Below are positions 1-8,735 of a stretch of 64,000 bases of DNA, piece by piece (position 1 is the stretch's first letter; each line of letters begins with the position of its first letter). A program made the position numbers and the translations under genes. Under the pieces are notes generated by a model. It saw only the letters and a list, made by a program, of their open reading frames with translations. It made no database searches and was not told the origin of the DNA. Source of the DNA: Parascardovia denticolens DSM 10105 = JCM 12538 (GTDB lineage Bacteria > Actinomycetota > Actinomycetes > Actinomycetales > Bifidobacteriaceae); NCBI RefSeq assembly GCF_001042675.1, contig NZ_AP012333.1, positions 62,001 through 126,000 on the forward strand, given 5' to 3'.

Positions 1-2
1 CT

Positions 3-719
3 CACCTGCAGGACGCCATCGACCTGGCCTTGGCTCATCCCGGTCAGGTCTGGGCCGGCATCGCCATCCATCCCAACGAGGCCGTTCTGCATGGGCATCG
101 AGGGGCTGTTGGGCCGGACGGTCTGGAACTGGCGTATAAGCCTTGGCACGAGGTCCTTTTTGATGAGGCCCTGGCCCAGGTGGGAAAACTGGCGAAAGCC
201 CATCCCCGGCAGGTGGTGGTCGTCGGCGAGACCGGCCTGGATTATTTCCGCACAGGCGAACAGGCCCGCGACTACCAACGGCAGGCCTTCCGCGACCATA
301 TAGCCCTGGCCAAAGAACTGGGCTTGCCCCTGCAGATTCATGACCGGAACGCCCATCAGGACGTGGTCGATATCCTCCTCAAAGACGGAGCCCCCCAAGG
401 CACTGTTTTCCACTCCTACTCGGCCGGACCTGAGATCGCCGCTCTGGCCAAGGAGAAGGGTTGGTATCTGAGCTTTTCCGGCACCGTTTCCTATAAGGGC
501 AATGACTCCATCCGCCAGGCTTTGAGAACGATTGACCTGGACCATGTCCTGGTGGAGACGGACGCCCCCTATTTGACCCCCATGCCTTACCGTGGCCGGA
601 CCAACGCCCCTTACCTGATCCCTTACACCCTGCAAGCCATGGGGCAGACGCTGGACCTGCCGGTCGGGATCCTGGCTTCACGGATCGAGGCCAACGTCCA
701 TCGCCTGTATGGGATCTGA
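3..719 (+). CDS. TatD family metal-dependent hydrolase/DNase, 5' end cut by window
   Basis: The reading frame is open from base 3 and enters from outside the window, so the N-terminus is missing. TatD proteins are metal-dependent deoxyribonucleases of the amidohydrolase (TIM barrel) superfamily. Visible family motifs are AIHPNEA, the glutamate motif VVGETGLDYFR, the histidine motif LQIHDRNAH, VFHSYSAG in place of the usual FHCFSG, and ETDAPYLTP near the C-terminus with the last metal-binding aspartate. About 238 residues are present of a typical 260 to 300. It ends about 150 bp before kup. The family call is secure; the physiological substrate is not evident. Confidence 0.9.
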   Translation, partial: HLQDAIDLALAHPGQVWAGIAIHPNEAVLHGHRGAVGPDGLELAYKPWHEVLFDEALAQVGKLAKAHPRQVVVVGETGLDYFRTGEQARDYQRQAFRDHIALAKELGLPLQIHDRNAHQDVVDILLKDGAPQGTVFHSYSAGPEIAALAKEKGWYLSFSGTVSYKGNDSIRQALRTIDLDHVLVETDAPYLTPMPYRGRTNAPYLIPYTLQAMGQTLDLPVGILASRIEANVHRLYGI

Positions 720-873
720 TCGGGATTTTCCCTACGGATCGGGCCCTTCCTCCCCTTTTTGTGTGTCTGTGGTGATAAGCTTGCACGTTGCACTGCCCAT
801 GCCCATGAGAGTGGACACGGAATAAGACTTGAATGCGAACGCGATACATAGTAATGACGAGAAAGGATCCACT

Positions 874-3546
874 GTGGCAAGTGGTGTGAACGACGAGTCA
901 GGAAGTATGCACGAAGATCCCCATGCCGGCCTCAGACAGTTGGTCCAAGACACCAACCAGGTCGAGAAGGCAGCAGAGGAAGCGGCCGAGAAGGCAGCCG
1001 GGAACGTCGCCAAACAGGAATCCGACCAGATTGCGGACGGAGACAGGAAGAAGAAGATCTCTCCCGCTTCCAAGGAGGCAAAATCCCCGGAAGTGGCCGC
1101 CGCCTTGGACGAGACCGGGCCCATCATCCCGGCCGAACACATCGTGACCGGGCCGGAAGTCTCCAAAGAGGCCATTCCGGAAGAGGAGATCCTGGAAAGG
1201 CGGAAGGCCAAAGAGGAAGCGGCCAAATCCGCTCAAAAGAAGAAGAACACGGCCCGTACCCCCTTGGGTCGGTGGTGGCAGAAGATCCAATCCTCCCCCG
1301 ACAAAGTGTCTTTGGGCATGTGCATCGTCACCATGGGCGTGGTCTATGGGGACATCGGCACTTCCCCCCTCTACATGGCCCAATCGTTCGTGTCCGGCCA
1401 GGGAGGGCTCAAGCATGTGGACGCCGTCTCCGTCTACGGCCTCCTGTCTTTGGTCTTCTGGTCGGTGACCCTGATCACCACCGTCAAATACGTCCTCATC
1501 GCCATGCGGATCGATAACCGCGGGGAAGGCGGCATCTTCGCCCTGTACTCCATGGTCAAGCGTTTCGCCAAATGGTTATGGATTCCGGCCATGGTCGGCG
1601 GGGCGGCCTTCCTGGCCGATTCCGTCCTGACCCCGGCCGTCTCCATCTCCTCGGCCGTTGAAGGTCTCAGGTCCCTTTCGGCCATATCCGGCATCTTCGA
1701 GGAAAGCCCCAACCTGACCTTGGTCATCACCGTGGTCATCATCGTCATCCTCTTCGCCTTCCAATCCAAGGGAACGGAACGCATCGGCCGCGTCTTCGGC
1801 ATGGTGGTGGCCCTCTGGTTCACCTTCATGGCCGTGGTCGGGGTCATCGCCATCGGCAAGGACTGGTCCATCTTCCAGGCTCTGAATCCCTGGTATGGCT
1901 TGAAATTCCTCATGAACTTGGATGGCAATAACCGCGCCGGCGTCGCCATCATGGGCACCGTCTTCCTGGCCACCACCGGCGCCGAAGCCCTCTACTCCGA
2001 CATGGGCCATGTGGGCCGGGGCAACATCTACGCCACCTGGCCTTTCATCTTCCTCTGCATCGTCCTCAACTACTTCGGCCAGGGCGCCTGGATGATTCGC
2101 AATCAGAACAACCAGGCCTTGTGGAACCAGCCCAACCTCAACCCCTTCTTCCAGACCATCAATCCCAGCCTGCGGTACGTGGCCGTCATCCTATCCGTAG
2201 CCGCCGGCGTCATCGCCTCCCAGGCCCTCATCACCGGCGCCTACACCATGGTCTCCGAGGCGACCGGCCTCAACTGGATGCCCCATCTGCAAGTGCGCTA
2301 TCCGGCCCGGACCCGCGGCCAGATCTACATCCCCACCATCAACTTCGTCCTTTGCGTGGCGACCCTCGCCGTCCTCCTCCTCTTCAGGGATTCGGAGCAT
2401 ATCACCAACGCCTACGGCCTGGCCCTGACCATCACCATGATCGCCACCGTGGTCCTCCTGATGGCTTACATCTGGTTCGCCGAGAAGAGGAAGGTGGCCG
2501 CCATCGTCTTCGGTATCATCTTCCTGGCCATCCAGATCCTCTTCTTCATCTCCTCCCTGTCCAAATTCATGACCGGCGGCTGGTTCACCATGCTTTTGAC
2601 CGTGGCCATCTTCACCATCATGTACACCTGGGACACCGGGACCAAGGTGGAGCGCTCGCAAAGGCGGCACATGGCCCCGGAGGACTTCCTGCCGGCCTTG
2701 AACATCCTCCATCAGGATAAGTCGGTCCCCCTGTATTCCGACAACCTGGTCTACCTGACCTCCGATGGGGAGCTGCGCCGTCTGGATACGGACATTTTCT
2801 ACTCCATCTTCGGCGACCACCCCAAGCGGGCCCATGCCTGGTGGGCTGTTTCGGTCCAGGTGACCGACGACCCTTACACCCGCGAATACTCGGTGGAGAA
2901 CTTCGGCACCGGTTTCGTCTTCCGCATGCGCATGCGGCTGGGCTTCAAGGTCAACCAGAACGTGTCCGCCTACCTGCATCAGATCATGCACGAGCTGATC
3001 GATTCCGGCACCCTGCCTCCGCAGGAGACCATCTATCCCAAGGTGGACAACGATCCCAGCCTAGGGACCATCTCTTACGTCCTCATCCATAAGGCCCTCA
3101 TGCCTGAATCCAAGATCGACACCAAGGGGGCCGTCTCCCTGAGGCTCAAGTACGCTATCCGCCATGTGGCCGGCAACCCGGTCAAGTGGTTCGGTCTGGC
3201 CTCCTTCAATCCCCGGATCGAAGTCCAGCCTCTGTTCGTCAAGGTCCAGGCCATTCCGCCCCTGAAACACGTGGCTTTGCGCAAGACCAAGAAGCCGATC
3301 ACTTTGGAGGAGATCCTCACCCGGAAGGCCGAGAAACACAAGGCCGACACGGGCGACGTCCCTCCGGTCAGGACGGATTTGGCCAAGGTCAGCACCGAGG
3401 ATTATCGTCCAGAGGCCGATGAAGACATGAAAGCCTTGGATCTGGCCAATTCCCTCAGCGGCGCCTTCAACGACGGCTTCGGGGCCCAAGGCCAGGGGAC
3501 GAGCTCGGAAGGAGCCGACGACGGTTCGGAAGACAGCGAAAGCTGA
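874..3546 (+). CDS. kup: Kup/HAK/KT family low-affinity K+ transporter
   Basis: This is a polytopic inner-membrane potassium:proton symporter of 890 residues. The family signature VYGDIGTSPLYMAQS opens the first membrane segment, followed by about 12 hydrophobic helices and a long cytoplasmic C-terminal domain of about 300 residues ending in an acidic tail. I chose the GTG at 874 because GAAAGGA lies 6 nt upstream; a TTG at 829 is in frame but has no ribosome site. Even with the shorter start, about 130 charged residues rich in Glu, Lys and Ala precede the first helix, which is unusually long for Kup. No c-di-AMP riboswitch fold was recognised in the 150 bp upstream. Confidence 0.93.
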   Translation: MASGVNDESGSMHEDPHAGLRQLVQDTNQVEKAAEEAAEKAAGNVAKQESDQIADGDRKKKISPASKEAKSPEVAAALDETGPIIPAEHIVTGPEVSKEAIPEEEILERRKAKEEAAKSAQKKKNTARTPLGRWWQKIQSSPDKVSLGMCIVTMGVVYGDIGTSPLYMAQSFVSGQGGLKHVDAVSVYGLLSLVFWSVTLITTVKYVLIAMRIDNRGEGGIFALYSMVKRFAKWLWIPAMVGGAAFLADSVLTPAVSISSAVEGLRSLSAISGIFEESPNLTLVITVVIIVILFAFQSKGTERIGRVFGMVVALWFTFMAVVGVIAIGKDWSIFQALNPWYGLKFLMNLDGNNRAGVAIMGTVFLATTGAEALYSDMGHVGRGNIYATWPFIFLCIVLNYFGQGAWMIRNQNNQALWNQPNLNPFFQTINPSLRYVAVILSVAAGVIASQALITGAYTMVSEATGLNWMPHLQVRYPARTRGQIYIPTINFVLCVATLAVLLLFRDSEHITNAYGLALTITMIATVVLLMAYIWFAEKRKVAAIVFGIIFLAIQILFFISSLSKFMTGGWFTMLLTVAIFTIMYTWDTGTKVERSQRRHMAPEDFLPALNILHQDKSVPLYSDNLVYLTSDGELRRLDTDIFYSIFGDHPKRAHAWWAVSVQVTDDPYTREYSVENFGTGFVFRMRMRLGFKVNQNVSAYLHQIMHELIDSGTLPPQETIYPKVDNDPSLGTISYVLIHKALMPESKIDTKGAVSLRLKYAIRHVAGNPVKWFGLASFNPRIEVQPLFVKVQAIPPLKHVALRKTKKPITLEEILTRKAEKHKADTGDVPPVRTDLAKVSTEDYRPEADEDMKALDLANSLSGAFNDGFGAQGQGTSSEGADDGSEDSES

Positions 3547-3656
3547 TTTCCCCCCTAGCTGAGCTTCCAGTCAGGCCGGTATCATGGGGCCTAGGAATCG
3601 ATTGGAATTCTAGAATTCACAGAGAGGTCTGTGACCCTATATCAGGAGGTTTCCAC

Positions 3657-5141
3657 ATGTCCGATTTGACAGCAACCGCATCCGGAGGCGCCAAGGCGAA
3701 CATCGGCGTCATCGGTTTGGGAGTCATGGGGGCCAGCCTGGCCCGCAACCTCGCCCACCATGACAACACGGTGGCCGTTTACAACCGTCATAGCTCCAAG
3801 ACCGTCGACTTCATGAAGAGTTATGGGTCCGAAGGCGCTTTCATCCCTTCCGAGACCATGGAAGAGTTCGTTGCTTCTTTGGCCAAGCCCCGCAAGGTCA
3901 TCCTCATGATCACCGCCGGCCCTGCGACCGACGCCGTGATCGATGAGTTGTTGGGGGTCATGGAGCCCGAAGACATCATCATCGACGGGGGCAACTCCTT
4001 CTATGAGGACACCATCCGCCGCGAGAAGAACGTGTCCGCCCATGGCCTGCATTTCGTCGGCTGCGGCATTTCCGGCGGCGAAGAAGGCGCCCTCAAGGGA
4101 CCATCCATGATGCCCGGCGGCAGCGACTGGTCTTGGGAGTACCTCAAGCCCATTTTCGAATCCATCGCGGCCAAGGCCGAAGGGGAGCCCTGCGTCACCC
4201 ACATCGGCGAGAACGGAGCCGGCCATTTCGTGAAGATGGTGCACAACGGCATCGAATACGCCGATATGCAGCTGATCGGCGAGAGCTATGACCTCATGCG
4301 CCGTGGCTTGGGCATGTCCCCGACCGAAATCGGCGACGTCTTTGATGACTGGAACAAGGGGGAGCTGGACTCCTACCTGGTGGAGATCACTTCCGAAGTC
4401 CTGCATCACACCGACGCCAAGACCGGCAAGCCTTTCGTGGACGTGGTCGTGGACCAGGCGGGCATGAAGGGGACCGGCACCTGGACCGTGCAGACCGCCC
4501 TGTCCCTGGCCGTGCCCGTGACCGGAATCGCCGAAGCCGTCTTCGCCCGCGGCCTTTCCGGGCAGACCGAGCAGCGCAAGGAGAACCTGGCCAATCCTTT
4601 GGCTGGTCCTGACGGCCGCATTGACCTCTCCGCCGCCGGCATGGATAAGGCGGCCTTCGTGGAGGCCATCCGCCAGGCCCTCTACGCTTCCAAGATAGTG
4701 GCTTATGCTCAGGGATTCGACGAGATTCAGGCCGGGGCCGAAGAGCATAACTGGCATATCGATTTGGGGGCCGTCGCCCGCATTTGGCGTGGCGGCTGCA
4801 TCATCCGGGCCAAGTTCCTCAACCGCATTTCCGATGCATACGATTCCGGCCGCAAGTTCAGCTCCCTCCTCTTCGCCGACTACTTCAAATCCGCCGTGGA
4901 GGACGCCCAGGCCGCCTGGCGCAAGGTGGTAGCCGCCGCCGCTCAGGCCGGCATCCCCGTGCCAGCCTTCGCCAGTTCCTTGTCTTACTATGACGGCCTG
5001 CGGTCCGGCCGCCTGCCCGCCGCCCTGGTCCAGGGCCAGCGTGATTTCTTCGGCGCCCATACTTACAAGCGCGTGGATATGCCGGGGACCTTCCACACTT
5101 TATGGGCCAAAGAAGGTCGTCAGGAAGTCAGCAGCAACTAG
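3657..5141 (+). CDS. gnd: 6-phosphogluconate dehydrogenase, decarboxylating
   Basis: It oxidises 6-phosphogluconate to ribulose 5-phosphate with release of CO2 and production of NADPH, in the cytosolic oxidative pentose-phosphate pathway. The 494-residue protein opens with the Rossmann motif IGLGVMGASLARNLA, has the substrate motif GCGISGGEEGALKGPSMMPG and the catalytic KMVHNGIEYADMQ, and an all-helical C-terminal domain. A strong AGGAGG lies 8 nt before the ATG. It sits about 4.4 kb from pgl and about 6.3 kb from opcA-zwf, so all the oxidative pentose-phosphate enzymes are in this window, although gnd is transcribed on its own. Length and motifs are normal. Confidence 0.96.
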   Translation: MSDLTATASGGAKANIGVIGLGVMGASLARNLAHHDNTVAVYNRHSSKTVDFMKSYGSEGAFIPSETMEEFVASLAKPRKVILMITAGPATDAVIDELLGVMEPEDIIIDGGNSFYEDTIRREKNVSAHGLHFVGCGISGGEEGALKGPSMMPGGSDWSWEYLKPIFESIAAKAEGEPCVTHIGENGAGHFVKMVHNGIEYADMQLIGESYDLMRRGLGMSPTEIGDVFDDWNKGELDSYLVEITSEVLHHTDAKTGKPFVDVVVDQAGMKGTGTWTVQTALSLAVPVTGIAEAVFARGLSGQTEQRKENLANPLAGPDGRIDLSAAGMDKAAFVEAIRQALYASKIVAYAQGFDEIQAGAEEHNWHIDLGAVARIWRGGCIIRAKFLNRISDAYDSGRKFSSLLFADYFKSAVEDAQAAWRKVVAAAAQAGIPVPAFASSLSYYDGLRSGRLPAALVQGQRDFFGAHTYKRVDMPGTFHTLWAKEGRQEVSSN

Positions 5142-5436
5142 GCTGGTCGGGGATTCTGGCCGGGAATTTCATATCATCTAGGGAGACCCTGCCTGCCACT
5201 TACGTATTTTTATGCTAAAGTGACATACAGGGTTTGGTACAGGTTTGACAGGACAGCTTGACAGGTTGAGAGGACGGTTCGATACGATGACTACGATGAG
5301 ATACACCGCCGGTAATGGTGAGATACGCCGTCTGGCCCTGTTTTTATCGTTTTCCTCAGAGAGTGGTAATACTAGCATCACTAATTTGTCGTAGTGTTCT
5401 GACCTTCAAAACCGAGAAGAGCGGAAGGAGCAAGCA
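5142..5436 (+). other. Intergenic region with TTGACA-containing repeats
   Basis: There is no gene here. Two copies of TTGACAGG occur at 5245-5252 and 5258-5265, followed by a related TTGAGAGG at 5266, which could supply alternative -35 elements. A TTATCG (5344-5349), 17 nt, TAATAC (5367-5372) arrangement lies nearer the next gene and is the best single promoter guess for the locus downstream. Both assignments are weak. Confidence 0.3.
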
Positions 5437-5775
5437 ATGGTTTCGTTAAGGATTGATTCCGACTCCGTGGCGACTGTTCGCAGTTCGGTCAACCATATCG
5501 GCAACGCTGTTGCCGGTATCAGCTTTGCCGGCGTTGAGTCAGATGGTTGCGGCGATTCCAAAGTAAGGCTTGACGTATCCTATTTGACATTAGGATTCAA
5601 AGCCGCGGTCACTGGTTTTGTCGACGAGTTGCAAAGGCTGAGCACGGCCATCAGCGGGATCGAGACCCGGTCGACCTCTGTCGATTCCGCTCTCGCCGCT
5701 TACCTGGATGGCCGAAAGCTGCCGGACAAGCAGGTCCATGCCGGGAAGATGACGGGGACGCCGCTAACGGAGTAA
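5437..5775 (+). CDS. Small helical protein, possible WXG100-like/T7SS-type partner
   Basis: I do not recognise a named family. The 112-residue product has no signal peptide or membrane segment. Residues about 45 to 95 look like two amphipathic helices (DVSYLTLGFKAAVTGFVDEL, then a stretch ending SALAAYLDG), the size and layout of small WXG100-like or LXG-associated proteins, although no W-x-G is present. A GGAAGGAG lies about 8 nt before the ATG. It is followed after 48 bp by the larger coiled-coil protein, so the two are probably co-transcribed. Partner or chaperone of a secreted effector is an inference from size and position only. Confidence 0.55.
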   Translation: MVSLRIDSDSVATVRSSVNHIGNAVAGISFAGVESDGCGDSKVRLDVSYLTLGFKAAVTGFVDELQRLSTAISGIETRSTSVDSALAAYLDGRKLPDKQVHAGKMTGTPLTE

Positions 5776-5823
5776 CGTTGATACAAGTAAGATGAAGATT
5801 CAAGATAAGGAGGGGGAACGCTG

Positions 5824-6915
5824 ATGGGCTATTCCCGGACCAATGACTGGAGCCTGCTTGATTTCAGCGGCGAACCGACACCCGGCAGCACGCAAATGAT
5901 TTATTATGTGGAGTCGAAGTACAAGGAGCACGCTTATACTTTGAATGGCGCCGCGAAAAGCATGAAAACCGCTTTCACTGCGACAAGCGGTCTGGCGGGG
6001 AAATACGCCTCGGCCTTGGAACAGAAGACCTCTCAGATCAGTTCCTCGTTCTCTAAAATGGCTGCCGATATGGACGCCGCCGGCAGGCAAATGGCATTAT
6101 GGCATACGGCCGTCAGCGATGCTCAGATGAAAATGGGCGTGATTTATGACAGGGCCGTCGACGCCAAAAGTGAGATGGTCCGTTACGCGAACCTCATCCG
6201 CGGGACCGAAGCTCAGATCAACATGCTGAAACCTCCCTCGGACCTTCATGCTCAATTCAAGCCTCCGTTGCAGAGCAAGGGGTCAGGCATTCTTAAATCC
6301 CGGCTCGAGCGCCTCCAGGACGATTCGGCTGTTTACCGCACGAAATATCACAGTGCGCAAGATGATTTGAACGCTTTGAAGAGAAGGGCCCAGGCCGTGA
6401 AAGAGGAGTATGACCAGGCGGCCAGGAGCGTTTCCTTCCACCTGGAAGGCCTGGATTATTTCAATGCCGCGCAACGGTATGAAAAGTCCGGCATTGGCAT
6501 TCAGGAAGAGATGAAAGACCTTTATCTGCTGAAAGCCGGTTACACCCCGGAACAGATCGAAAAAATCAAGAGGATCCTCACCCCACAGGAATTCGACGCT
6601 TTGGCTTCCGCCTATTTTGATGGGAGGCTTGCCAGGGAAGATCTGTATCTTGACGGCAAACCGAATGAACAGTTATGGCATGCGTTTTTCCGGCTGCCGC
6701 CGGATCTGACGAACGGCAGCCAGGCTGAAACGGCCTTGGAGGCGCTTGACGCCATGGCTGATGGCATCTATACCAACGGGAACCCTGACATCGTCAGTCT
6801 GCAGAAAATCCTGAAATGGGGGGTTCCTGCGGATCACCAACGTGCATGGGATCGCAGGATTCACCAAAAATCCCGCGGGTACATTCGATTTGGGAGTGGA
6901 TGGCTATGGCTATAA
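5824..6915 (+). CDS. N-terminal part of frameshifted large effector-like protein
   Basis: This frame encodes 363 residues; the first 340 or so look genuine and the last 30 follow a frame slip. Residues about 20 to 230 are long amphipathic helices without a signal peptide, like the N-terminal half of LXG or WXG-type secreted proteins. A second domain (LLKAGYTPEQIEKIKRILTP onward) follows. The G6 run at 6818-6823 shifts the frame: with one G fewer, the protein continues directly as LKWGFLRITNVHG into the frame ending at 8005, giving one 726-residue protein. A GGAGGGGG ribosome site precedes the ATG. Either a phase-variable or damaged gene, or a sequencing error. Function unknown; an effector role is inferred. 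Confidence 0.6.
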   Translation: MGYSRTNDWSLLDFSGEPTPGSTQMIYYVESKYKEHAYTLNGAAKSMKTAFTATSGLAGKYASALEQKTSQISSSFSKMAADMDAAGRQMALWHTAVSDAQMKMGVIYDRAVDAKSEMVRYANLIRGTEAQINMLKPPSDLHAQFKPPLQSKGSGILKSRLERLQDDSAVYRTKYHSAQDDLNALKRRAQAVKEEYDQAARSVSFHLEGLDYFNAAQRYEKSGIGIQEEMKDLYLLKAGYTPEQIEKIKRILTPQEFDALASAYFDGRLAREDLYLDGKPNEQLWHAFFRLPPDLTNGSQAETALEALDAMADGIYTNGNPDIVSLQKILKWGVPADHQRAWDRRIHQKSRGYIRFGSGWLWL

Positions 6916-8005
6916 GAGAAGCAGCTTTCTCGACAAGATGTTTGAAGCCTCCCAGCAGGAAATGCATAATATGGCGATGCCAATGGGGGATAAGGAACCT
7001 GCGAAAGCATGGAGATGGGGGAATCGAATGATGATCAATCAGCTGCTTTATTCCCTCCATTCGTTACAGCCAACGGTGGAGCCGAATTCGGGGAGGAAAG
7101 CCATCTGGTCCCTGAACCCGGATGGTCCCGATTTCACTGTCAACATCGCCTCACACGTTGAAGGGCAAGCCTCTGCGAGAGATAAGGGGGAGGATTCCGA
7201 CTGCGCGACTGCGCGATTCCTGGCTCTCAAGTCAGATTTTTACGTTTATGACCCTCGACGTCAACAAGCTTCCCCGTCTTTATACACAGTCACTAACGTT
7301 TCCGGCAGCCCAATGGATGTCAGCGATATGCTTGCCGGTTTGAAGAAAGCGGACCAGGCTGGACAATTTAATCTGTGGACAAGCGCCGGGAAGTTCGTCA
7401 TGGATAAGACTCTGGGCAAGGCGGAAGATTTGGTCCTGACGGCCGTACCGGGAGCAAGTTTCGTAAAGGATCTGATCAGGACATACTGTGACGCCGATGA
7501 TCACCAGAGGCTTCAACAAGCACAAGATTATTTTGATTCACTGATGGATTTTAATGCGAGAAGCGAACTGATGAAACACGGCAATTGCGCTTGCGCCTAC
7601 TCTTTCCATGGCGATTCTGGAGCGCCATACCATGGATATTACGATGATTCGAATGATTATCGTTTTGTTTACAATACAACCTATAAGCAGAACATGGATA
7701 AGGCGTTACGCGCCTATGAAGCCGATTTCACCCGTGCGCATAATGGCTCATGCCTGACTGTGAATCGGGAAAGAGTAATCAGTGAGCTGCAAGACCCCAG
7801 ACGGTTCACGCCAGATATCAGGAACTTCGACAAATGGTGTAGGCGGCGTGCTGATGTGGTGTGGGCTCGGGATGGTATGGGTTCGGATGGTGTGGTGCAT
7901 CACCGCGGGGATGCGGTTGATTCGTCAGATGCCCCGTCGAATTATGATTTCTATGCTCTTTGTGATGACAGGTTTGAGTCGCGTTCAGATGTGGGGAGGC
8001 GGTGA
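6815..8005 (+). CDS. C-terminal part of frameshifted large effector-like protein
   Basis: This frame opens after a TGA at 6812-6814 and joins the upstream frame at the G6 run. It has no obvious ribosome site of its own (a GTG at 6842 is the first start), supporting that it is the second half of one gene. The roughly 390 residues include GFTKNPAGTFDLGVDGYGY, a helical stretch (KFVMDKTLGKAEDLVL), and a Cys/Tyr/His-rich region (HGNCACAYSFHGDSG). The final segment WCRRRADVVWARDGMGSDGV onward is identical to the end of the next gene. It overlaps the next start in a TGATG. A toxin domain would be expected at this end, but I recognise none. Confidence 0.55.
   Translation, partial: NGGFLRITNVHGIAGFTKNPAGTFDLGVDGYGYKRSSFLDKMFEASQQEMHNMAMPMGDKEPAKAWRWGNRMMINQLLYSLHSLQPTVEPNSGRKAIWSLNPDGPDFTVNIASHVEGQASARDKGEDSDCATARFLALKSDFYVYDPRRQQASPSLYTVTNVSGSPMDVSDMLAGLKKADQAGQFNLWTSAGKFVMDKTLGKAEDLVLTAVPGASFVKDLIRTYCDADDHQRLQQAQDYFDSLMDFNARSELMKHGNCACAYSFHGDSGAPYHGYYDDSNDYRFVYNTTYKQNMDKALRAYEADFTRAHNGSCLTVNRERVISELQDPRRFTPDIRNFDKWCRRRADVVWARDGMGSDGVVHHRGDAVDSSDAPSNYDFYALCDDRFESRSDVGRR
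6818..6823 (+). repeat. G6 homopolymer at the frameshift point
   Basis: Six consecutive G join frame 1 (ending LQKILKWG) to frame 2 (GFLRITNVHG). Five or eight G would make 5824-8005 a single open frame. Such a run can vary by slippage or be misread in sequencing. Confidence 0.8.
7835..7979 (+). repeat. 145-bp direct repeat, copy 1
   Basis: This block is identical base for base to 8446-8590 (offset 611). It encodes the last shared residues from WCRRRADVV to CDDRFE in frame with the upstream protein. The sequences differ at once on both sides (A versus G before, C versus T after). Confidence 0.95.
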
Positions 8006-8619
8006 TGGCTGTCAGGGGTATTTCTGACCGGTGGTGGCGTCGGCGCAGGGTTGTTTTGACGGTTTTGTTTGTTGTGGTGGCTGTGATGGTGGGTCGTGGC
8101 CTGGTGTCGGTGGTGGGGTATGTGGCTGGTGCGGGGAGGCGGTTTACGGAGCAGATGAGTTGGGCGTATGAGAAGGCTGTGCCTCAGTATACGAAAGTGG
8201 GGGAGGTTTCTTTCAAGCCTGTTCCCGCTGGTTTCGCGCGGTCGGGTGATCCGGGGCGTTGGTGGAGGGATCCGTTGAGGCCGGAGGGTGTGAGGTTGCT
8301 GTCTGGCGCTGTGGCGGCGTATAACCGTTTGCATCCGAGGTATAGGACGAGTGTCGGCCGGGTTCGTTCCTTCTATGGTCCGCAGTGGGAGTGGCGTGTC
8401 AGGGAGGATCGCGTGTTCGAGGGGAATCCTCCCCGTTTCATCGCGTGGTGTAGGCGGCGTGCTGATGTGGTGTGGGCTCGGGATGGTATGGGTTCGGATG
8501 GTGTGGTGCATCACCGCGGGGATGCGGTTGATTCGTCAGATGCCCCGTCGAATTATGATTTCTATGCTCTTTGTGATGACAGGTTTGAGTTGCGTGCCGA
8601 GCATCGGGCTGGAAAATGA
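8005..8619 (+). CDS. Single-pass membrane protein of unknown function sharing its C-terminus with the upstream gene
   Basis: The ATG at 8005 overlaps the upstream stop (TGATG) and has GGGGAGG 6 nt before it, so it should be translationally coupled. The 204-residue product begins with a basic run (RRRR) then a hydrophobic anchor at about 16 to 38 (VVLTVLFVVVAVMV), predicting N-in topology with the rest outside. A Trp/Arg-rich domain follows (GRWWRDPLRP, FYGPQWEWRV). The last part, from WCRRRADVV to DDRFE, is identical to the upstream protein. The DNA is markedly G/T-rich compared with neighbours. It could be an immunity protein or surface partner for the upstream product; this is inferred from position only. 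Confidence 0.65.
   Translation: MAVRGISDRWWRRRRVVLTVLFVVVAVMVGRGLVSVVGYVAGAGRRFTEQMSWAYEKAVPQYTKVGEVSFKPVPAGFARSGDPGRWWRDPLRPEGVRLLSGAVAAYNRLHPRYRTSVGRVRSFYGPQWEWRVREDRVFEGNPPRFIAWCRRRADVVWARDGMGSDGVVHHRGDAVDSSDAPSNYDFYALCDDRFELRAEHRAGK
8446..8590 (+). repeat. 145-bp direct repeat, copy 2
   Basis: Identical to 7835-7979. It encodes the C-terminal 48-residue module of the membrane protein, in frame. Because 611 is not a multiple of three and the two genes use different frames, the match in both coding frames shows that the module, not just the DNA, has been duplicated or converted. Confidence 0.95.
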
Positions 8620-8735
8620 CTGGGAAGGGTCCCCGCTAGGCTGGAAGTCATCTCACCTGAGCGTCTTTGAAGGAATCGCTTTTCAGAGACTCTCGGCGGT
8701 ATCAGGGGATTCAGGAACAACAGAGGATGAACGCA

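Noticed and set aside
720-873. c-di-AMP riboswitch before kup
   Set aside because: No recognisable ydaO-type conserved core in the 150 bp available.
3642-5096. A long minus-strand open frame opposite gnd
   Set aside because: Shadow of codon bias on the opposite strand of a clear 6-phosphogluconate dehydrogenase. Similar shadows opposite zwf (12435-14144, plus strand) and dnaK (58282-59997, minus strand) were dismissed for the same reason.
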